From Aquila chrysaetos chrysaetos (taxonomy: Eukaryota; Chordata; Aves; Accipitriformes; Accipitridae), in contig NC_044012.1 of the NCBI RefSeq assembly GCF_900496995.4, positions 25,458,759 to 25,522,758 on the forward strand: a stretch of 64,000 nucleotides of DNA. The letters are read 5' to 3'. Position numbers and translations under genes: made by a program. Shown here piece by piece: positions 11,911 through 24,200 of this stretch. Positions within the stretch are counted from its first letter, which is position 1; each line of letters begins with the position of its first letter. The notes under the pieces were generated by a model. The model had not been told where the DNA came from. It saw only the letters and a program-made list of their open reading frames with translations, and did not search any database.

Positions 11911-14900
11911 GCCCCCTCCCTCCGGGAGGATCCGATACCTGCGCTGGACAGCCCGGCTGGCACCACCGGGCTGCCCTGTGCCGCCTTCATGGGGGGCCGG
12001 GATGTGGGGAGCCCAAACCCACAGTGCCCTGCTGCCCCACTTGCCTCGCACCAGCCCCAGGATGACGCAGAGGAGCATTTCCAGCCCCACCGGTACAAGA
12101 TGCTTTACATCTTGTATCAGGTGCTTACGGGGTGGTGGTGGGCAGTGATGCCAAGAGTTACTTTGGGGGGTTCCATGCCCCTCCCTGTGCTAAATCTCAG
12201 GTGTTCCTTTTTGCCACCCCCATGCCTGAGGCTGGCCCCACTGTGGCCCTGTGGGGCAGCGGGATACCAGGGGGCACAGGGATGTGTGGGGTGGGCAGGG
12301 GGGTCCCTTGCTGGGGCCACCCCCTGGCCGGGTCTGCCTGCCAGCCCCATGTCAGATCCTGTGCCGGGCTCTGGCTTTGCTCGCAGCTGTGGCCCCTGTG
12401 GCACCGCGGCGCCCGGGGTCTGACCCTGTGGCGTCACCCACTCGGCAGCGCCCACCGGCATCCCCCATCTGTCAGCGCCATGGTGCCATGCCGGATCCGT
12501 CCCCAGCCCTCCTCCCCCAGGCTGATAAGGCGCGGGTATCCTGTGTCCTCGGCCTCGCAATGGGAGCCAGCTGGGGCTGGGGGGAGCCAGCGGGAGCTAT
12601 CGGGTGTCTCAGCCCAGGCCCCCCGGGGCTGCCCGCTCCCTGCACACAGAAGGGCCTCTTGTCAAATTAAAAAAGCCCCACAATTCCAGCCCGGAGGTTG
12701 CTCCAGCAACGGCTCAGCTAGGAAACCAGATTCCTGAGCTGGCATCGCTGATGCTGATAATCCTGGCCCCACTGCAGCTCTCGTTACAGCCCTGCATCCG
12801 TGCAGCCGGGGCAGTGTAAGACCAAACCCACCGCCGCCTCCCCGGCACCAGCATCCCCAGGGGAACAACAGTGGTGCTGAGCCCCCAAACTCAGATGGGC
12901 ACAATCATTCCCCCTTTTTGGGACCCCCCCCCCGGGCTGCTGGGGAGCTGCCAATGTGGCAGCATGGCTTTTTGCAAGAGCCGGGTGGTGCCGGGCTCTT
13001 TATCCCAGATTCCAGTCCTAATTTGTGGCTAATTACATCCTGCTCCCTTCGTTTCCATCTCCTGCACTTCCTGTCCCCGCAGTTGGGAAACGCCGCAGCT
13101 GCATAGCACCCCCCCCAACCTGGGAACCCCCAAATGACCCTGCTACCCAGTCACCCGACCCCATGTAGCTACCCCACCACCACTGCCCTGTGCTGGGGCG
13201 GGTGGCTTGGGGGGGGGGCTGGAGGGTTTGGGGTGATGTGCAGGGTCTTGGGGGTCCAGCCCCTGTCCTGGGCAGCTGAGGTGGCTGCAAAGGGGGTCCC
13301 TGGCTGGAAATGGGGGTCCTGGATGTAAGTGGGGGTCCCGGATGAAAGCCCAGGAGCTGCTTCTCAGCAGGACACAGCTCCCATTTTTGGTGTGGGGCAA
13401 GGAGGGGCGCCTGGGGCTGGTGAGCTTCAGGAGAGGCCAGATCCAAAGCCTGGGGACAGGGGGCAACGGGAGAGGACCCTGGTGGCACTCACTCAGCAGT
13501 GTCGCGTGGGGGCTGGTGGCAGAGGAGCCCCTGTACCCCTGTCCCCAGTGCGGCTCGGCAGCAGGCAGGATCCGGCTTCCCCTTCTGGGAAAGCCTCGCC
13601 TCTGGGCTGCGTCGCCTGCCCAGTTGGGCAGCAGCTGCCTGTGACAGGAACAGGCATTGCTGTCCAGTCCTGAGCTTAAAAATAACCCAACCCCGGTCCC
13701 CGCAGTGGGCACAGAGCCAGGGCTGCCATGCCCCGGGCACTGGTATGGCCAGTGTGTCCAACCGCCCAGCTTTGCCGAGCTCCCTAAGGGCTCCGGCTGC
13801 ACTTGGAGGGGCTCTGCCCCACTCTTATTAAACCCCAAACCTCCCCAGAGATCAGGATTTTGCCAGGCGTTTCCCGAGGGGTGAGACTGGCTGGAGCTGC
13901 GTGCCCAAGGGTAAACCCCAGCGCTGCAGGGCCGTCGTGTGGGCGCCAGAGGGGTCGGCCCTGGGCGCCGTGGCCCCTCTCCCTGCCACTGCGGTGCCGG
14001 CCATGGGGAGAGCACGCCCGGCGTGTCAGTGCTGGCAGATCCCCAGGACAAGCTCTTACCAAACCAGGAGCAGTGAGGGACATGCCAGGAGGTTTACACA
14101 CATCTTGGAACAGGTTTCAGCCACTGCGACTCCCCATGCTCCACTTTGACCCAGCTAAACCAGTTGCTCCAGTTGCTGGTGCCGGGGCTGGGCCGATCTT
14201 GTCTCTCTGTCCCATCGCTGGAGCATGGAGGAGGCTTTTCTGTCCCTAGGGTTTGGTTTGGAGTAGGGGGAGCTGCGGAGCACCTGCCGTGCCAGGGCCG
14301 GAGGCATCACAATGGCACTGGGCACCTGGTTTTGCAGCCTCAAAGCCATGCTCCCCTCCAGCAAGCCCTGTTAGGTGTGGTGGGCTGGTGTGGACTGCTG
14401 CCGAGTTGGCATCCATGGTGGCCACAGTGACTGTCCCTGGTTGGGGTCCCCAACCAAGGCAGGTTGGGAACAACACCAGGACCAGGACATGGAGGTGGGT
14501 GCCAACCCCCTGGGATGCACCTGCACCCTGATCCTGAGCTCTCACCCCAGCACATGGGGTCCTGCCATGCTCTGCCCCCTCCCAGTAACGCTGGGGTCCC
14601 TGAGGCCAGGTCACTGCTCCCTGCCCATGGGGACAGCCCTGAGCGGGCATCCTGGGCTCGACCGGGAGGTGCTGTTTCTCCTGCCACCTGTGATTTGGCC
14701 GCCTCCTGTCGCAGGGCCACTGCAGTGCCTGCTGCCTCCTCACCCCATCCCAGCACCCTGAATTCCAGGGGTGGCGAGTCATGGGCCCGCCTGGCTCTCG
14801 GGGCCAGTGATTCACCCCAAACCTGTCCCTGTCCCTACCGAGCCTGACTCACCCCGGCGGTTTCCCAAGAGACCATCTTGGTCCCCTGACGTGGGGCTCA

Positions 14901-16200
14901 GCGGAAGTCCCATCCCCGTCCCCCCGTCATCCCGGGGTGGGGGATGGGCCAGATGGGGCTGCAGTAAGCCAATTCCTCCCCCGTGAGCTGGTGTGATGGG
15001 TGTGGGGTGGGGACCAGGCTGCCTGGTGTCGGCTGGAGCCTCCCCATCGCCATGTAGAGGTGGAGTGAGTGGGTCAGAGCTCAGCAGAAACCAGGCTGGT
15101 AATGGTGGCATTGCGATGGGGACCCCCCAAAACACTGCTGGTGGGGGGTTTCCAGGCTGTGCTGGGCTCCCTGGGACCCCACTCCCATGTGCTGTCCCAG
15201 GGGGGCTGCTCACCCCAGCCTTGCTCCCTGTCATGCTCGATGTCACGCTGCCATGGAGATGCTGGGATACAGCCCCCATGGCATGCAGGGATGGGGTGGC
15301 TGGCAATCAGGGATATCCCACCCGTGCTCTGGGCAGAGGCAGTGCCCCAATGTCACCCCCATCCCACGCCGCCGCGACCCCCGGCATCCCCACTGCCTCC
15401 TTCCAGGGCTGTGCCGTGGGCACCACGTGGGGTTTGTTTGGGGCCAAGGCATGGTGCCGGGGTGCGGGATGCAGCTTGGGGGCCCGTGGGAACGGCGGTG
15501 CCGTGGTGCGGAGCTGTTCCATCTCCCAGGTGGAAACCTGCCAGGGCTGTCATGTTATAAATACACAATGATTAAAGGGGAACACTCGGGCAGTTCCAAC
15601 CCCTAATTAATTTGGATTAATTAATTTTTACAAAGCCCACTATTAATAGGGTTGATGTCAGCGGGTGGCTGAGTCACAACTCTCACTCGGTGTGGGTTGA
15701 GCCTGGCCCTGGGTCTGCAGTGCCGCTGGTTCGTGGGTCGGAATGAGCTGCCATGTTGGGGCATGGCGGGACGTCAGCAGGGCACTGGGGACCACATCCC
15801 CATCTTCAGTGCAACCCCGTCCCCGCAGGGATGCATTTGGGGGTGGGACCTGTCCCACACCGCTCGAAAGGTCCGGGTGATGCTTGAGCCCTGCGAGATG
15901 CTCCAGCCCAGCGGGTGCCAGAACAAACCCGCTGCGTCCTCCCACATCCCTCCCCTCTGCCCCGTGGTCCCACCCTGCTCCCCACTGGAGCATCCCCACA
16001 GCAGCAGAGCCCAGGCGGTGCCACGGAGGCCGCGGCAGGTTCACACCAGCGGGGCCGAATGCTGAATTTGGTCTGCTGCCCGCGTGGGGAGGGAGGAGAG
16101 GAGGACGTCTCCGTACCCGGGCGGTGTCTGTGCGTCCGTCCGGCTGCAACAGGAAACCCAACACCGTGGCACTGGGGACAAAGTGCTGCACTCTCCCCTC
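11911..16200. other. S100A1-S100A13 intergenic region
   Basis: GC-rich DNA between two divergent S100 promoters. I see no S100-type exon on either strand. The many long open frames reflect GC content. A TATAAATA at about 15553-15560 has no convincing exon next to it. Confidence 0.5.
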
Positions 16201-16213
16201 CTGCGGCTCAGAG

Positions 16214-16263
16214 TATAAAACCTCCCGGGGGGCCACGACCTGCCTGTAGCTCTTTGCCTGCAG
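16214..16263 (+). promoter_or_regulatory. S100A13: S100A13 TATA box and non-coding exon 1
   Basis: TATAAAA at 16214-16220, likely transcription start near 16245, and donor CTGCAG|GTGAGG closing exon 1 at 16263. Confidence 0.7.
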
Positions 16264-16334
16264 GTGAGGGGGTAAGTAGGGAATTGCTGCTTGCAGCACT
16301 GGCCCCACCCTGGCCACCACGTCTTCAGCCTCTG

Positions 16335-16357
16335 CCCCCCCCCCCCCCCCCCCCCCC
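16335..16357. repeat. Poly-C run in S100A13 intron 1
   Basis: Uninterrupted run of 23 C residues, a probable length-variable tract. Confidence 0.9.
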
Positions 16358-16615
16358 GCACCAGCCGGAGAGGGCCTGGCTGAAGCGCTCGGTCCCTAGG
16401 GAACGGTGGGGCAGCCCTCAGCCCCGGGACCCTGCTCAGCCTCGCAGAGCTGAGCTGAGACCTTGCAGACTCACTGCACCCTGGGCTAGGGAAGGAGAAA
16501 GGGTCCCCTTCTCCTGACGCACCCTGGGCATCACCTCCCCAGGACGCCCCTTCGCCTCTGACCCCGTCTCAGCTCCTTTCCCTGCAGCCCCGGGCCACTG
16601 CCGTGCACCAGCACC

Positions 16616-17104
16616 ATGGCCACGGGCAAGCTGACCGAGCTGGAGACGGCCATTGAGAAGATCGTCACTGTCTTCTTCACCTACGCGGCAAAGGAGGGCA
16701 AGAAAGGCACGCTGACAGCCGGCGAATTCAAGGAGCTGGTCCAGCTCCAGCTGCCCAACCTGATGAAGGTGAGGCGAGGGGCAGCGTGTGTGGGGCAGCT
16801 GGGAGGGTGGCTGGATCCCCATGGGTCCCCCTGAGCTGGGGGGGCTGCTCCTGGTACTCTGGGATTTGCAAGCAAGAGCGAGCAGCAGACCCTGCTCCCT
16901 GCCCCGGTCCCCATCCCGTTCACCAGGGACTGGGATCCGGCTGAGCCTCCCCTGTCCTCCTCACAGGACGTCCCCTCCCTGGAGGAGAAGATGAGCGAGC
17001 TGGATGTGAACAATGACGAGGAGCTGAAATTCGGCGAGTACTGGCGGCTGATCGGGGAGCTGGCAAAGGCCATGCGGAGGGAGAAAGCGGGGAAGAAGAA
17101 GTGA
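16616..17104 (+). CDS. S100A13: S100A13 calcium-binding protein
   Basis: In mammals S100A13 binds calcium and copper and supports stress-induced non-classical export of FGF1 and IL-1 alpha. Coding exons 16616-16768 (51 aa) and 16967-17104 (45 aa plus stop) give 96 aa against 98 in human. Exon 2 carries the family signature LTELE..IE..V..FFTYA and the S100-type loop. Exon 3 carries the canonical loop DVNNDEELKFGE (64-75) and the diagnostic block EYWRLIGELAK. It ends in a basic tail (EKAGKKK), like the human basic C-terminus. The acceptor before exon 2 is at 16587. The intron is phase 0, as in the whole family. Confidence 0.96.
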
Positions 17105-17139
17105 TGGGGCTGGTGGGGAGACTCAGCTGACACGGAGCT

Positions 17140-17145
17140 AATAAA
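17140..17145 (+). terminator. S100A13: S100A13 polyadenylation signal
   Basis: AATAAA 36 bases past the stop codon. Confidence 0.9.
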
Positions 17146-17916
17146 AGAGGTTTTCCTGAGCCTGAGCATCACTGCTGTTCTTAGTGGAGGGCTACTAATT
17201 TGGACAGCCCATCTCCTCCCCTGCCTGCATCTGCCCATGGCCACACTGTGCCCAGGGACCAGCCCGGCACCACGAGTCGGGGTTTGGGGCTCACTCTGCG
17301 TTGGGGTGGCTGCTGCGGGGAACCTATGATGGATGGGGCCATTCCCAAATTGCCCTTGTGCTGGTCTGGCTTGCGGGGTGCCACCCTGTGCCCCACAAAC
17401 ACCTTCCTGCTGGGCTGTGGAGTTGCTTAGTGCAACCCCGATGGGTGGCAGAGATGTGGCTGGGACCAGGGTGGGGCTCAGGAGTATCTCCGGCAGTGAT
17501 GCTCCGGTGGTCGCCACCTCCGTGGCATCAATGCCCATCCTCTCTGGGGTCTTGGGTGGCATGAGGGGACGTGTCCGCTGGCCCGCTGGCACAGCACATC
17601 CCCAGCTCACCACCCCTAACTGAGCTCCAATTCCCAGCGTTCAGCTCCTAAATACCTGTGCTGCTCGGAAATGGTAAAATCTCCACCATGGGCTGACCAA
17701 TCCCTGAGCCGGCCGGGGCCCAGTGCCCAGGTGGCCGTTCCCACGCGGTGCTGCATGGTTGTGCCGTGCTGGGCCGGATGGGGAACCATCAATGTGGCCG
17801 GGAAGGAGGCGTTTCCCAGCCCCACGCTGGCCCTGAGCCAGGCTCCAGAATGAGACGCCTTGCACCACGCCACAGCTGGCGGCGCACAGGGAGCTCCCAC
17901 TCACACCTCCCCGTGG

Positions 17917-17971
17917 TATAAAACCCCAGCGCGCCACAGCCCGTACAGACCCAGGAGAGCCCGTGGAGCAG
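17917..17971 (+). promoter_or_regulatory. S100A14: S100A14 TATA box and non-coding exon 1
   Basis: TATAAAA at 17917-17923. Exon 1 starts near 17947 and ends at 17971 at a strong donor GAGCAG|GTAAGTG. The next exon begins at 18228 after a long pyrimidine tract ending CCGCCAG. Confidence 0.8.
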
Positions 17972-18303
17972 GTAAGTGGCCCATCCACCACTGTGGGATG
18001 GGGCTCCGCACCCAGGGGTCCCACCACCCCTCTGCATGCCCTCTGCTCCAACGCTCGGCTCTGTCATGACTTGCTGCTTGGGGCAGGGACGCTCCTGCCG
18101 CTGGGACGTGTCCTGGCAGCTCACTGCATCCCAGGGCTCCTTCCTCACCCTGCACTCAGTCCCGGCGCCGAAGGAGGGGAAACTCCCCCCAAGCCGAGGG
18201 CTGAGCCTGGCTTTCTTCCCCCGCCAGCTACCCAAGACCCCGTCGGAGAGGACAGCCCCACCACTGCTGCCACCAAGGACCTACAGACCCCGTGAGGAGC
18301 AGC

Positions 18304-20030
18304 ATGGGCCAGTGCAACTGCCGCAAGAAGCGCAAGGTCCACGTGTGATGCTGCGGCACCGGGAGGGCTGGGACCCCCAGTGGGGTGTGGCATACAGGGG
18401 TGACCCTGCATGGCCCCATCCCTCGGAGCACAGCCCTGGGCACGGGGTGACTCAGAGCAGCACGGCCAGGCCAGCCCCATCCTGGAGCCAGACTCCAGCA
18501 GAGGAGCCAGGGGGCTGTTTCAGGGTTTGGCGACGCTGCCCTGGTGCTGGGCAGGGGGACCTGGTGCTGCAGGCTTGGAGCCGCTTGAAAGCTCGGGGAA
18601 CCAGGCAGCTTTCTTCAGCTCCCTTCCGGACTCACCTTCCGGAGCTGCACTTGCTCCTTGCAACCTCTCCAAGGACACCCAGCGACAGAAAGTCTCCTGT
18701 TTTCCTCGGCTTTCAAATGGGAGGTGCCCACCCCACTCCCCTTTGCACCTGTGGAGGATTTGGCCCCGGCTGGCTGAGCTGGGGCACTGGGCTGAGGCTC
18801 TGAAGATTGCTGGGTTCTTCCTAATGGGCATCGCCTGATGTGGTTTAATAGTGTTTTAAGGGAAAACCGCAGATGCTGAGTGAATCACCATCGTTTCCCT
18901 TCAAACGAAGCTTTGGCTAATTAGCACGAGTGGCTGGCAAGTCGGGCGCATGGGTCGGGCCGGTCTCTGCCCCCCACTCTGCCAGGGAAGGGGTCTGCAG
19001 CCCTGACAGGGAGGGAGAGGGGCTCCTGCCGCCACCAAGCCCTATCCTGGCGGGTGCCTGAGTCGTCCTGGGCACTGACTCATACCGCCATCCACCACTT
19101 GTGCAAAGGAGAGGAAGAACCAGTCTGGACGGCCGTGGCAGCCCCCGCGCGCCGTGGGTGTAGCGCCTGGAGACGCCGGGGTGGCTAAGCCTTGCTGGCC
19201 CCGGGCAGGGAGAAGTCTGGGCAAGCAGAGACAGGGGGTGACATGCCTGCAGGGAAGGGTGTCACATCGAGGTGAAGGGGTATGTCAGCTGTAGGGGGGT
19301 ATTGCAGCTGGGCAGAGCCTGTATGGAGGGACGCAACATCTGTATGGTGGTTTCTCATGTCTGTATGGTGGGGTCTGACATCTATATGGAGTGGTCTTGC
19401 ATCTGTATGGGGGTCTCACATCTGTACAGTGAGGTCTTACATCTGTAGAGGGGGTCTCACATCTGTACAGAGGGCTATCATGTTGATAAGGAGGTTTATC
19501 ACATCATTGCGGAGGGGTTGAACATCTGCAGAGAGCACTGGCACATCTGCTCGGGGAGCATCCCATCTACTTGGGGGCTTGTCCTGTCCATCTAGAGGAT
19601 GTCCCATCCATCCGGGGAGGTGTCCCACTGGTGCTCACCCTCTCTCCCCTGTGCAGGACTGCCAGGAGCTCACCGATGTGGAGCGGGCCATTGAGACCGT
19701 CATCAACCAGTTCCACTGCTACGCAGTGAAGGGGCAGAAGGAGTACCTGACGCCCAACGAGATGCAGGAGCTGGTGGTCCAGAAGCTGCCCCACCTGGGG
19801 AAGGTGAGGGCAGAGCCTGGCAATGGGCAGGGTTAGTTGGGGTGGGCACGGGCTGCCTGCGGGACCCCGCAGCCCCATGACCCCGATGCTTTCTTCCGCC
19901 CCCGCTGCAGTGTGTTGGACCACTGGATGAGAAGATCGAATGCATGGGAGACCCTGACGAGGCCAAGCTGGAGTTTGGAGAGTACTGGGACATGATGGGG
20001 GATGCGGCCAAGGGCTGCCGGAGGAAGTAG
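18304..20030 (+). CDS. S100A14: S100A14, membrane-anchor-like N-terminus
   Basis: Epithelial S100 protein; in mammals it has lost calcium binding in the second EF-hand and affects adhesion and migration. Coding exons 18304-18336, 19657-19803 and 19911-20030 give 99 aa (human 104). Exon 2 encodes only [11 protein letters not shown]. Exon 3 encodes [17 protein letters not shown] and ends PHLGK. Exon 4 has a degenerate second loop ([14 protein letters not shown]), as in mammals, and ends CRRK. The extra 5' coding exon and the MGQC start are diagnostic of S100A14. The exon 2 donor is uncertain: AAG|GTCCAC keeps frame, and CAC|GTGTGA two codons later also keeps frame (101 aa). The N-terminus looks dually acylated (Gly2, Cys4, Cys6, then basic residues). 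Confidence 0.9.
19270..19625 (+). repeat. Degenerate tandem repeat in S100A14 intron
   Basis: About 350 bases of imperfect units of roughly 20 bases built on ACATCTGTATGGTGGGGTCT and related forms. It lies just upstream of the exon 3 acceptor (19656). Confidence 0.75.
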
Positions 20031-20815
20031 AGGGCAGCGGGGGACGGGAAGGCGCCCGAGGCCTCAGGCTCTGCACCGAGAAGCGCGAGAGGCTGCTGGT
20101 CCTGGTGGGATGCGCCTGGGAAAATGCAGCGTTGCTCCTTCTGGGGCTCGTCTCCTCCCCGTGTCCCCGACTGGGGTAGAGGGATCCCCTTCCCTGGCTC
20201 CATCCCTGCCCTCTCTCAGCTCTCCTTCCCGTCAGGAAACCTCCCTTCCCATCCCCAGCTCTGGCCTGTACTGTGGCAGGAGGGAGGTGGCAAGGGGGTT
20301 CCTGGCCTGGGCTCTGGAGCTGCCTTTCTCCGTCCTTTGCTTCAGAGCCTTTATCCCCGGGGTTGTCCCACCTCTGGCCCCAAAACCCCTCTGGTTGCAG
20401 GTCCCCCAGCCCCGGAGCATCACAGTGAGAGGGACTCGGCTCATTTCCCCCCAAAAGCCCTTGGATGTGCGGGCTCGTCCTCCCGGCCCTGTGCTCTGCC
20501 ACCTGATGGGAGCCACTTTGCCACAGTCCTGCCTCATACTTCGAGCACCTTTGGGGGCATCCCAGGCTCTGGGCCAGCACCGACATTGCTGTGCATGGCC
20601 TGAGTGTGTTCCCTGTTCTTCCCTGGTGCAGGGACTGTGGTGCCCTGCGCCTGCCGAGGTTTTGGGGTGCTATGCTGGGGTGTGCTGCCTGCATGGTGCT
20701 CCCCTACCTGCCCCTCTCCAGGGATACTGGCCCCCAGCTGGCAGCTGGGCTCGGGGCTGGGACGGTGGCGGGTTGTTATCAGCTTGCATCACTTGCAACC
20801 ATTTTTGTATAAATT

Positions 20816-20821
20816 AATAAA
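20816..20821 (+). terminator. S100A14: S100A14 polyadenylation signal
   Basis: AATAAA in an AT-rich pocket about 790 bases past the stop. It implies a longer 3' UTR than in the other S100 genes here. Confidence 0.7.
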
Positions 20822-20977
20822 GGAAAACACTGGAAAAAAACCCAGCCAGGATGGGGTGCCCTCATTTGTCCTTCATGGGATGGGGAAAGGGAAGGTGCAG
20901 GGAGGGACAGGGCTGCAACAATCGCGGCTCTGAACATCACTCACTGCTGGGTTGCACAGTCCCAGTGCAGAGCACGG

Positions 20978-21225
20978 GTGTGCAAGGGATGCTGTGGGCA
21001 CGCAGGGGATACTGTGGGTGCGCAAGGAATGCTGCATGTGTGCAAGGGATGGTGCGGGGGTGCAAGGGATGCTGTAGGCACGCAAGGGATACTGTGGGTG
21101 CGCAAGGGATGGTGTAGGTGTGCAAGGGATGGTGTAGGTGTGCAAGGGATAGCGCAAGTGTGCACGGTGCTCTGGGTGTGCACGGCACTGAGGGTGTACA
21201 CGGTGCTGAAGGTGTGTGTGGAGCT
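20978..21225 (+). repeat. Minisatellite downstream of S100A14
   Basis: About a dozen imperfect 20-base units of the type GTGTGCAAGGGATGCTGTGG, degrading to the right into CACGGTGCTGAAGGTGT-type units. Confidence 0.85.
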
Positions 21226-24200
21226 GTGCACATGCCCAGTTCCCGGGGTGGCTTGTGGCCTGTGGTCTCCATTGCGGGGACCCCACAAGCAGACCCAGGG
21301 CTGTGTCTCCAGACCAGGCACCCCAAAGGCTTTGGGCATGCAGCTCAGAGGAGACCCCAAAATCCTGGGCTCCGAAAGACCCAAGAACTATGAGGTCAGC
21401 AGCAAGATCCCACCTGTGCTGGAGAGTGTGGGATTTCTGTCTAATTACAGCAAATTAGAGAACAGTAAATGCCACGAAGTGGTGGCTTACTGGGATGGAG
21501 CAATTAGCTCAGGCACCGAGCGCATGGAGGGCAAAGACATGGGCTTGAGAGGGTGCAGGGCACCTGCTGAGCCTGGTTATCCCACCTTTCCTCTGCCATC
21601 CAGGCCATTCCTGCTGAACTTCATGTCCCAGAGGAACCCGTAGGGAGCCCTGGAGGTGTGATGGGGATGGGGACCCCAAAAAGGGAGAGGGTGCAGGCAC
21701 CTCAGCAGCACCTGCATCACCCTGTGAGGCTCTGTACTGCAGGCAAAAAAAATAGATGAACGAAACCAAACCCCAGAGAAATGTGATAAAACCCGAGGGT
21801 GGGACAGGGTGGCAGGTCCGCTCAGGCCAGCGGCCAGCACAGCAACACCGACACTGTGGCTTGGCCACCTCTCACCTTGGGGTGGATTTCACAATGAGAA
21901 TGACTATTTATTGTTCCTGCTTTGGAAATAAATACATGGAAATTAGGCAGAAAGGTGTGGTGTGCATTTAATTAGAGACAGGAAATGTGTCAAATGGTTG
22001 GGGTAATGGTGGGGGGAAAGGGGAGCCAGGGCTCCTGGATCTTTTTCCCAACACCAGGCTGGGAATGTGCTGTAGGAGTTGGGACTCCTGGGTCCTATTT
22101 CTGGTTTGGTGACCAGCTCCCTGGCATGATGGTGTGCTGTCGGGAGGACGGCAATTCCTGCGGCGTGAGCCATCCTTGATAAGTATCTGTTGTATCTGGA
22201 AAGTCTTTGGAGGTGGTAGGAACAGCTCAGCTCATGCCAGGGCGGTCAGTGCCCCTCAGTGAGTCAGCGCTGACCACGCGGGCATGACACCAGGCTGGTG
22301 GAAACGCTGAGAGATGCATTTGTCCATACCAGGGTGGCTGCTGTGTGCAGGAGTGGTGGCGCCAGGGTACCCATCACAGTGGTCACCAAAGACCCCCAAA
22401 GCCGGGGCTCAGTGTCCCCCCTCTGCAAAGGGTCCCATGTGGCTGAGCTTATCCTTGAGAAGATAAACTGCTCCCGACCCTTGAGACCCAGAGCTGGTGG
22501 GGACCAGGGGAGAGACCAACCTCATCGGGGCAATCAAACTGGCTGGGAACTGTTTTGTGATGGGTTTGGATGGTACGTGGCTGCTCTGAGCACATGCACA
22601 CGCACACACCCTGGATGCCTTGTAAAAATAAGGGCCTGGATGTGGTTGTGACATCTGCCAGGGACAGGAGAGTAATGAAGGCTCATGATTCAGAGGTGAG
22701 CTGTTTGCCTGCAGGGTCAGGGAGGGTTTCCCACCCTCCTGGGATGTTGCATCAACGACACCGGAGCATCTCGGCCAAGAACGGGTGTGCTTCCTCCCAA
22801 CCGAGATTAGGAAGAAACCAGTGGAGAGCTGGGATGACACACATCGTTTTTTCCGGGATGGGAGTCCCAAAGGTCCTCTGAGCAGGTGGCTCCTGCCTGT
22901 AATACATCACCTCCTACTTTGCATCCTTAAATATGCAGCTCCCAATAATGCCCGTATCTAATCTTGGCATCAAATCGCCGCACCATTGCCCTGGTAGACA
23001 TACAGGGTTACAATTTGCGGGGTCAATTAATTACGGATGTGACTTTACAAGAACAGCTACCAGCTGAGAAGAGTCTTATCTGTCCCAGCGCATCTAGAGA
23101 TGGCTGAGAGCTGGATAAAACCCTGCTTGGAGTTGGTGCTTCTGCTTCCAAGGCCCCAGAGACCTGCACCAGCCCCTTTCACCCTTGAGAACAAGTGGTT
23201 TTGGTTCAAATAAACGATGCCCCCTCACCTTGCTGGGCAGCTCCTGTGCCACACTGGACCTGACTGGCTGGCCTCACCAGCAGTTGGTGCATGGGGCGGT
23301 TTGGAGCAGGGTGGGTGGCGGGGATGCACTATGGGACAGAGGAGCTGGGCTTTTGGCCAGTGCATGGCTGGATGGCGGTGGGTTTGCAAACCCTGGGATC
23401 AGGCTGGAGTTGCACTATGCCTGGTAAACCACCACTGCTGGGAGCCTACCACCCCTTCCAGATGGCGGGGTCTTTTAGGGTGGTCCCCAAACACCTGCCA
23501 TCACGTCACAGCCAAAGCCATGCGCAGAGCAGCCCCCAGGAGGGAGCCAGACCCCGCCACAGGTCTGTGCTCGCACCGACCCGTCTGGGTGTTGCAATCG
23601 CGGGGAGCCATTTCCCAGGTAAGCCCCAGCCGGGGAACGCCCTGGGAACGTCAAGGAGGGGTGGGAGCCTCTTTAAAAGCCTGGCTGGGCCCGGCGGTAT
23701 GGGTGCAAGGTGAGGAGAGAGTGCGCGTAATCAGCTCCCACTGCCCGTGCTCCCAAATCAGTGAGAAACAGATACAGCAGGACCCTCGGACACAGCCAGG
23801 TGAGGCTCCCAGACAGGGATGGGAAAGCCAGCATTGGGACCCTTGGGGTGAATATTCAACCGGGAGCAGCCCTAGGACGTGCCGCTGCAGGTTGGGTGGT
23901 GGAAATCCCCGGAGCCCTTCGGCAGCATCGTGCGCGTGAGGCTGGGGTGGAGGGGACCTGCTGGATGCAGGGGGAGCACTGGGGTGAGCTGGGCTGGTGG
24001 GCGCGTGGTCCAGCACGAGGCTTGGCAGCATCCATTGACCTCCACTGCCTATGGAGAGCCCAGCACATGGGGTTGCCAGTAGGGTCTGGCCCCTGGAAAA
24101 AGGGCATTTCCCCCCTGTTTTGCCCACGGCAATGCCAGGGCTGTGGGCAGGGAGCGCCAGGGCTGTGGGCAGAGAGCACCAGTGCTGTGCCCAGCTGCGG

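Noticed and set aside
15551-15562. TATAAATA upstream of S100A13 as a possible extra promoter
   Set aside because: No donor-closed exon or coding exon follows; the real S100A13 TATA box is at 16214.
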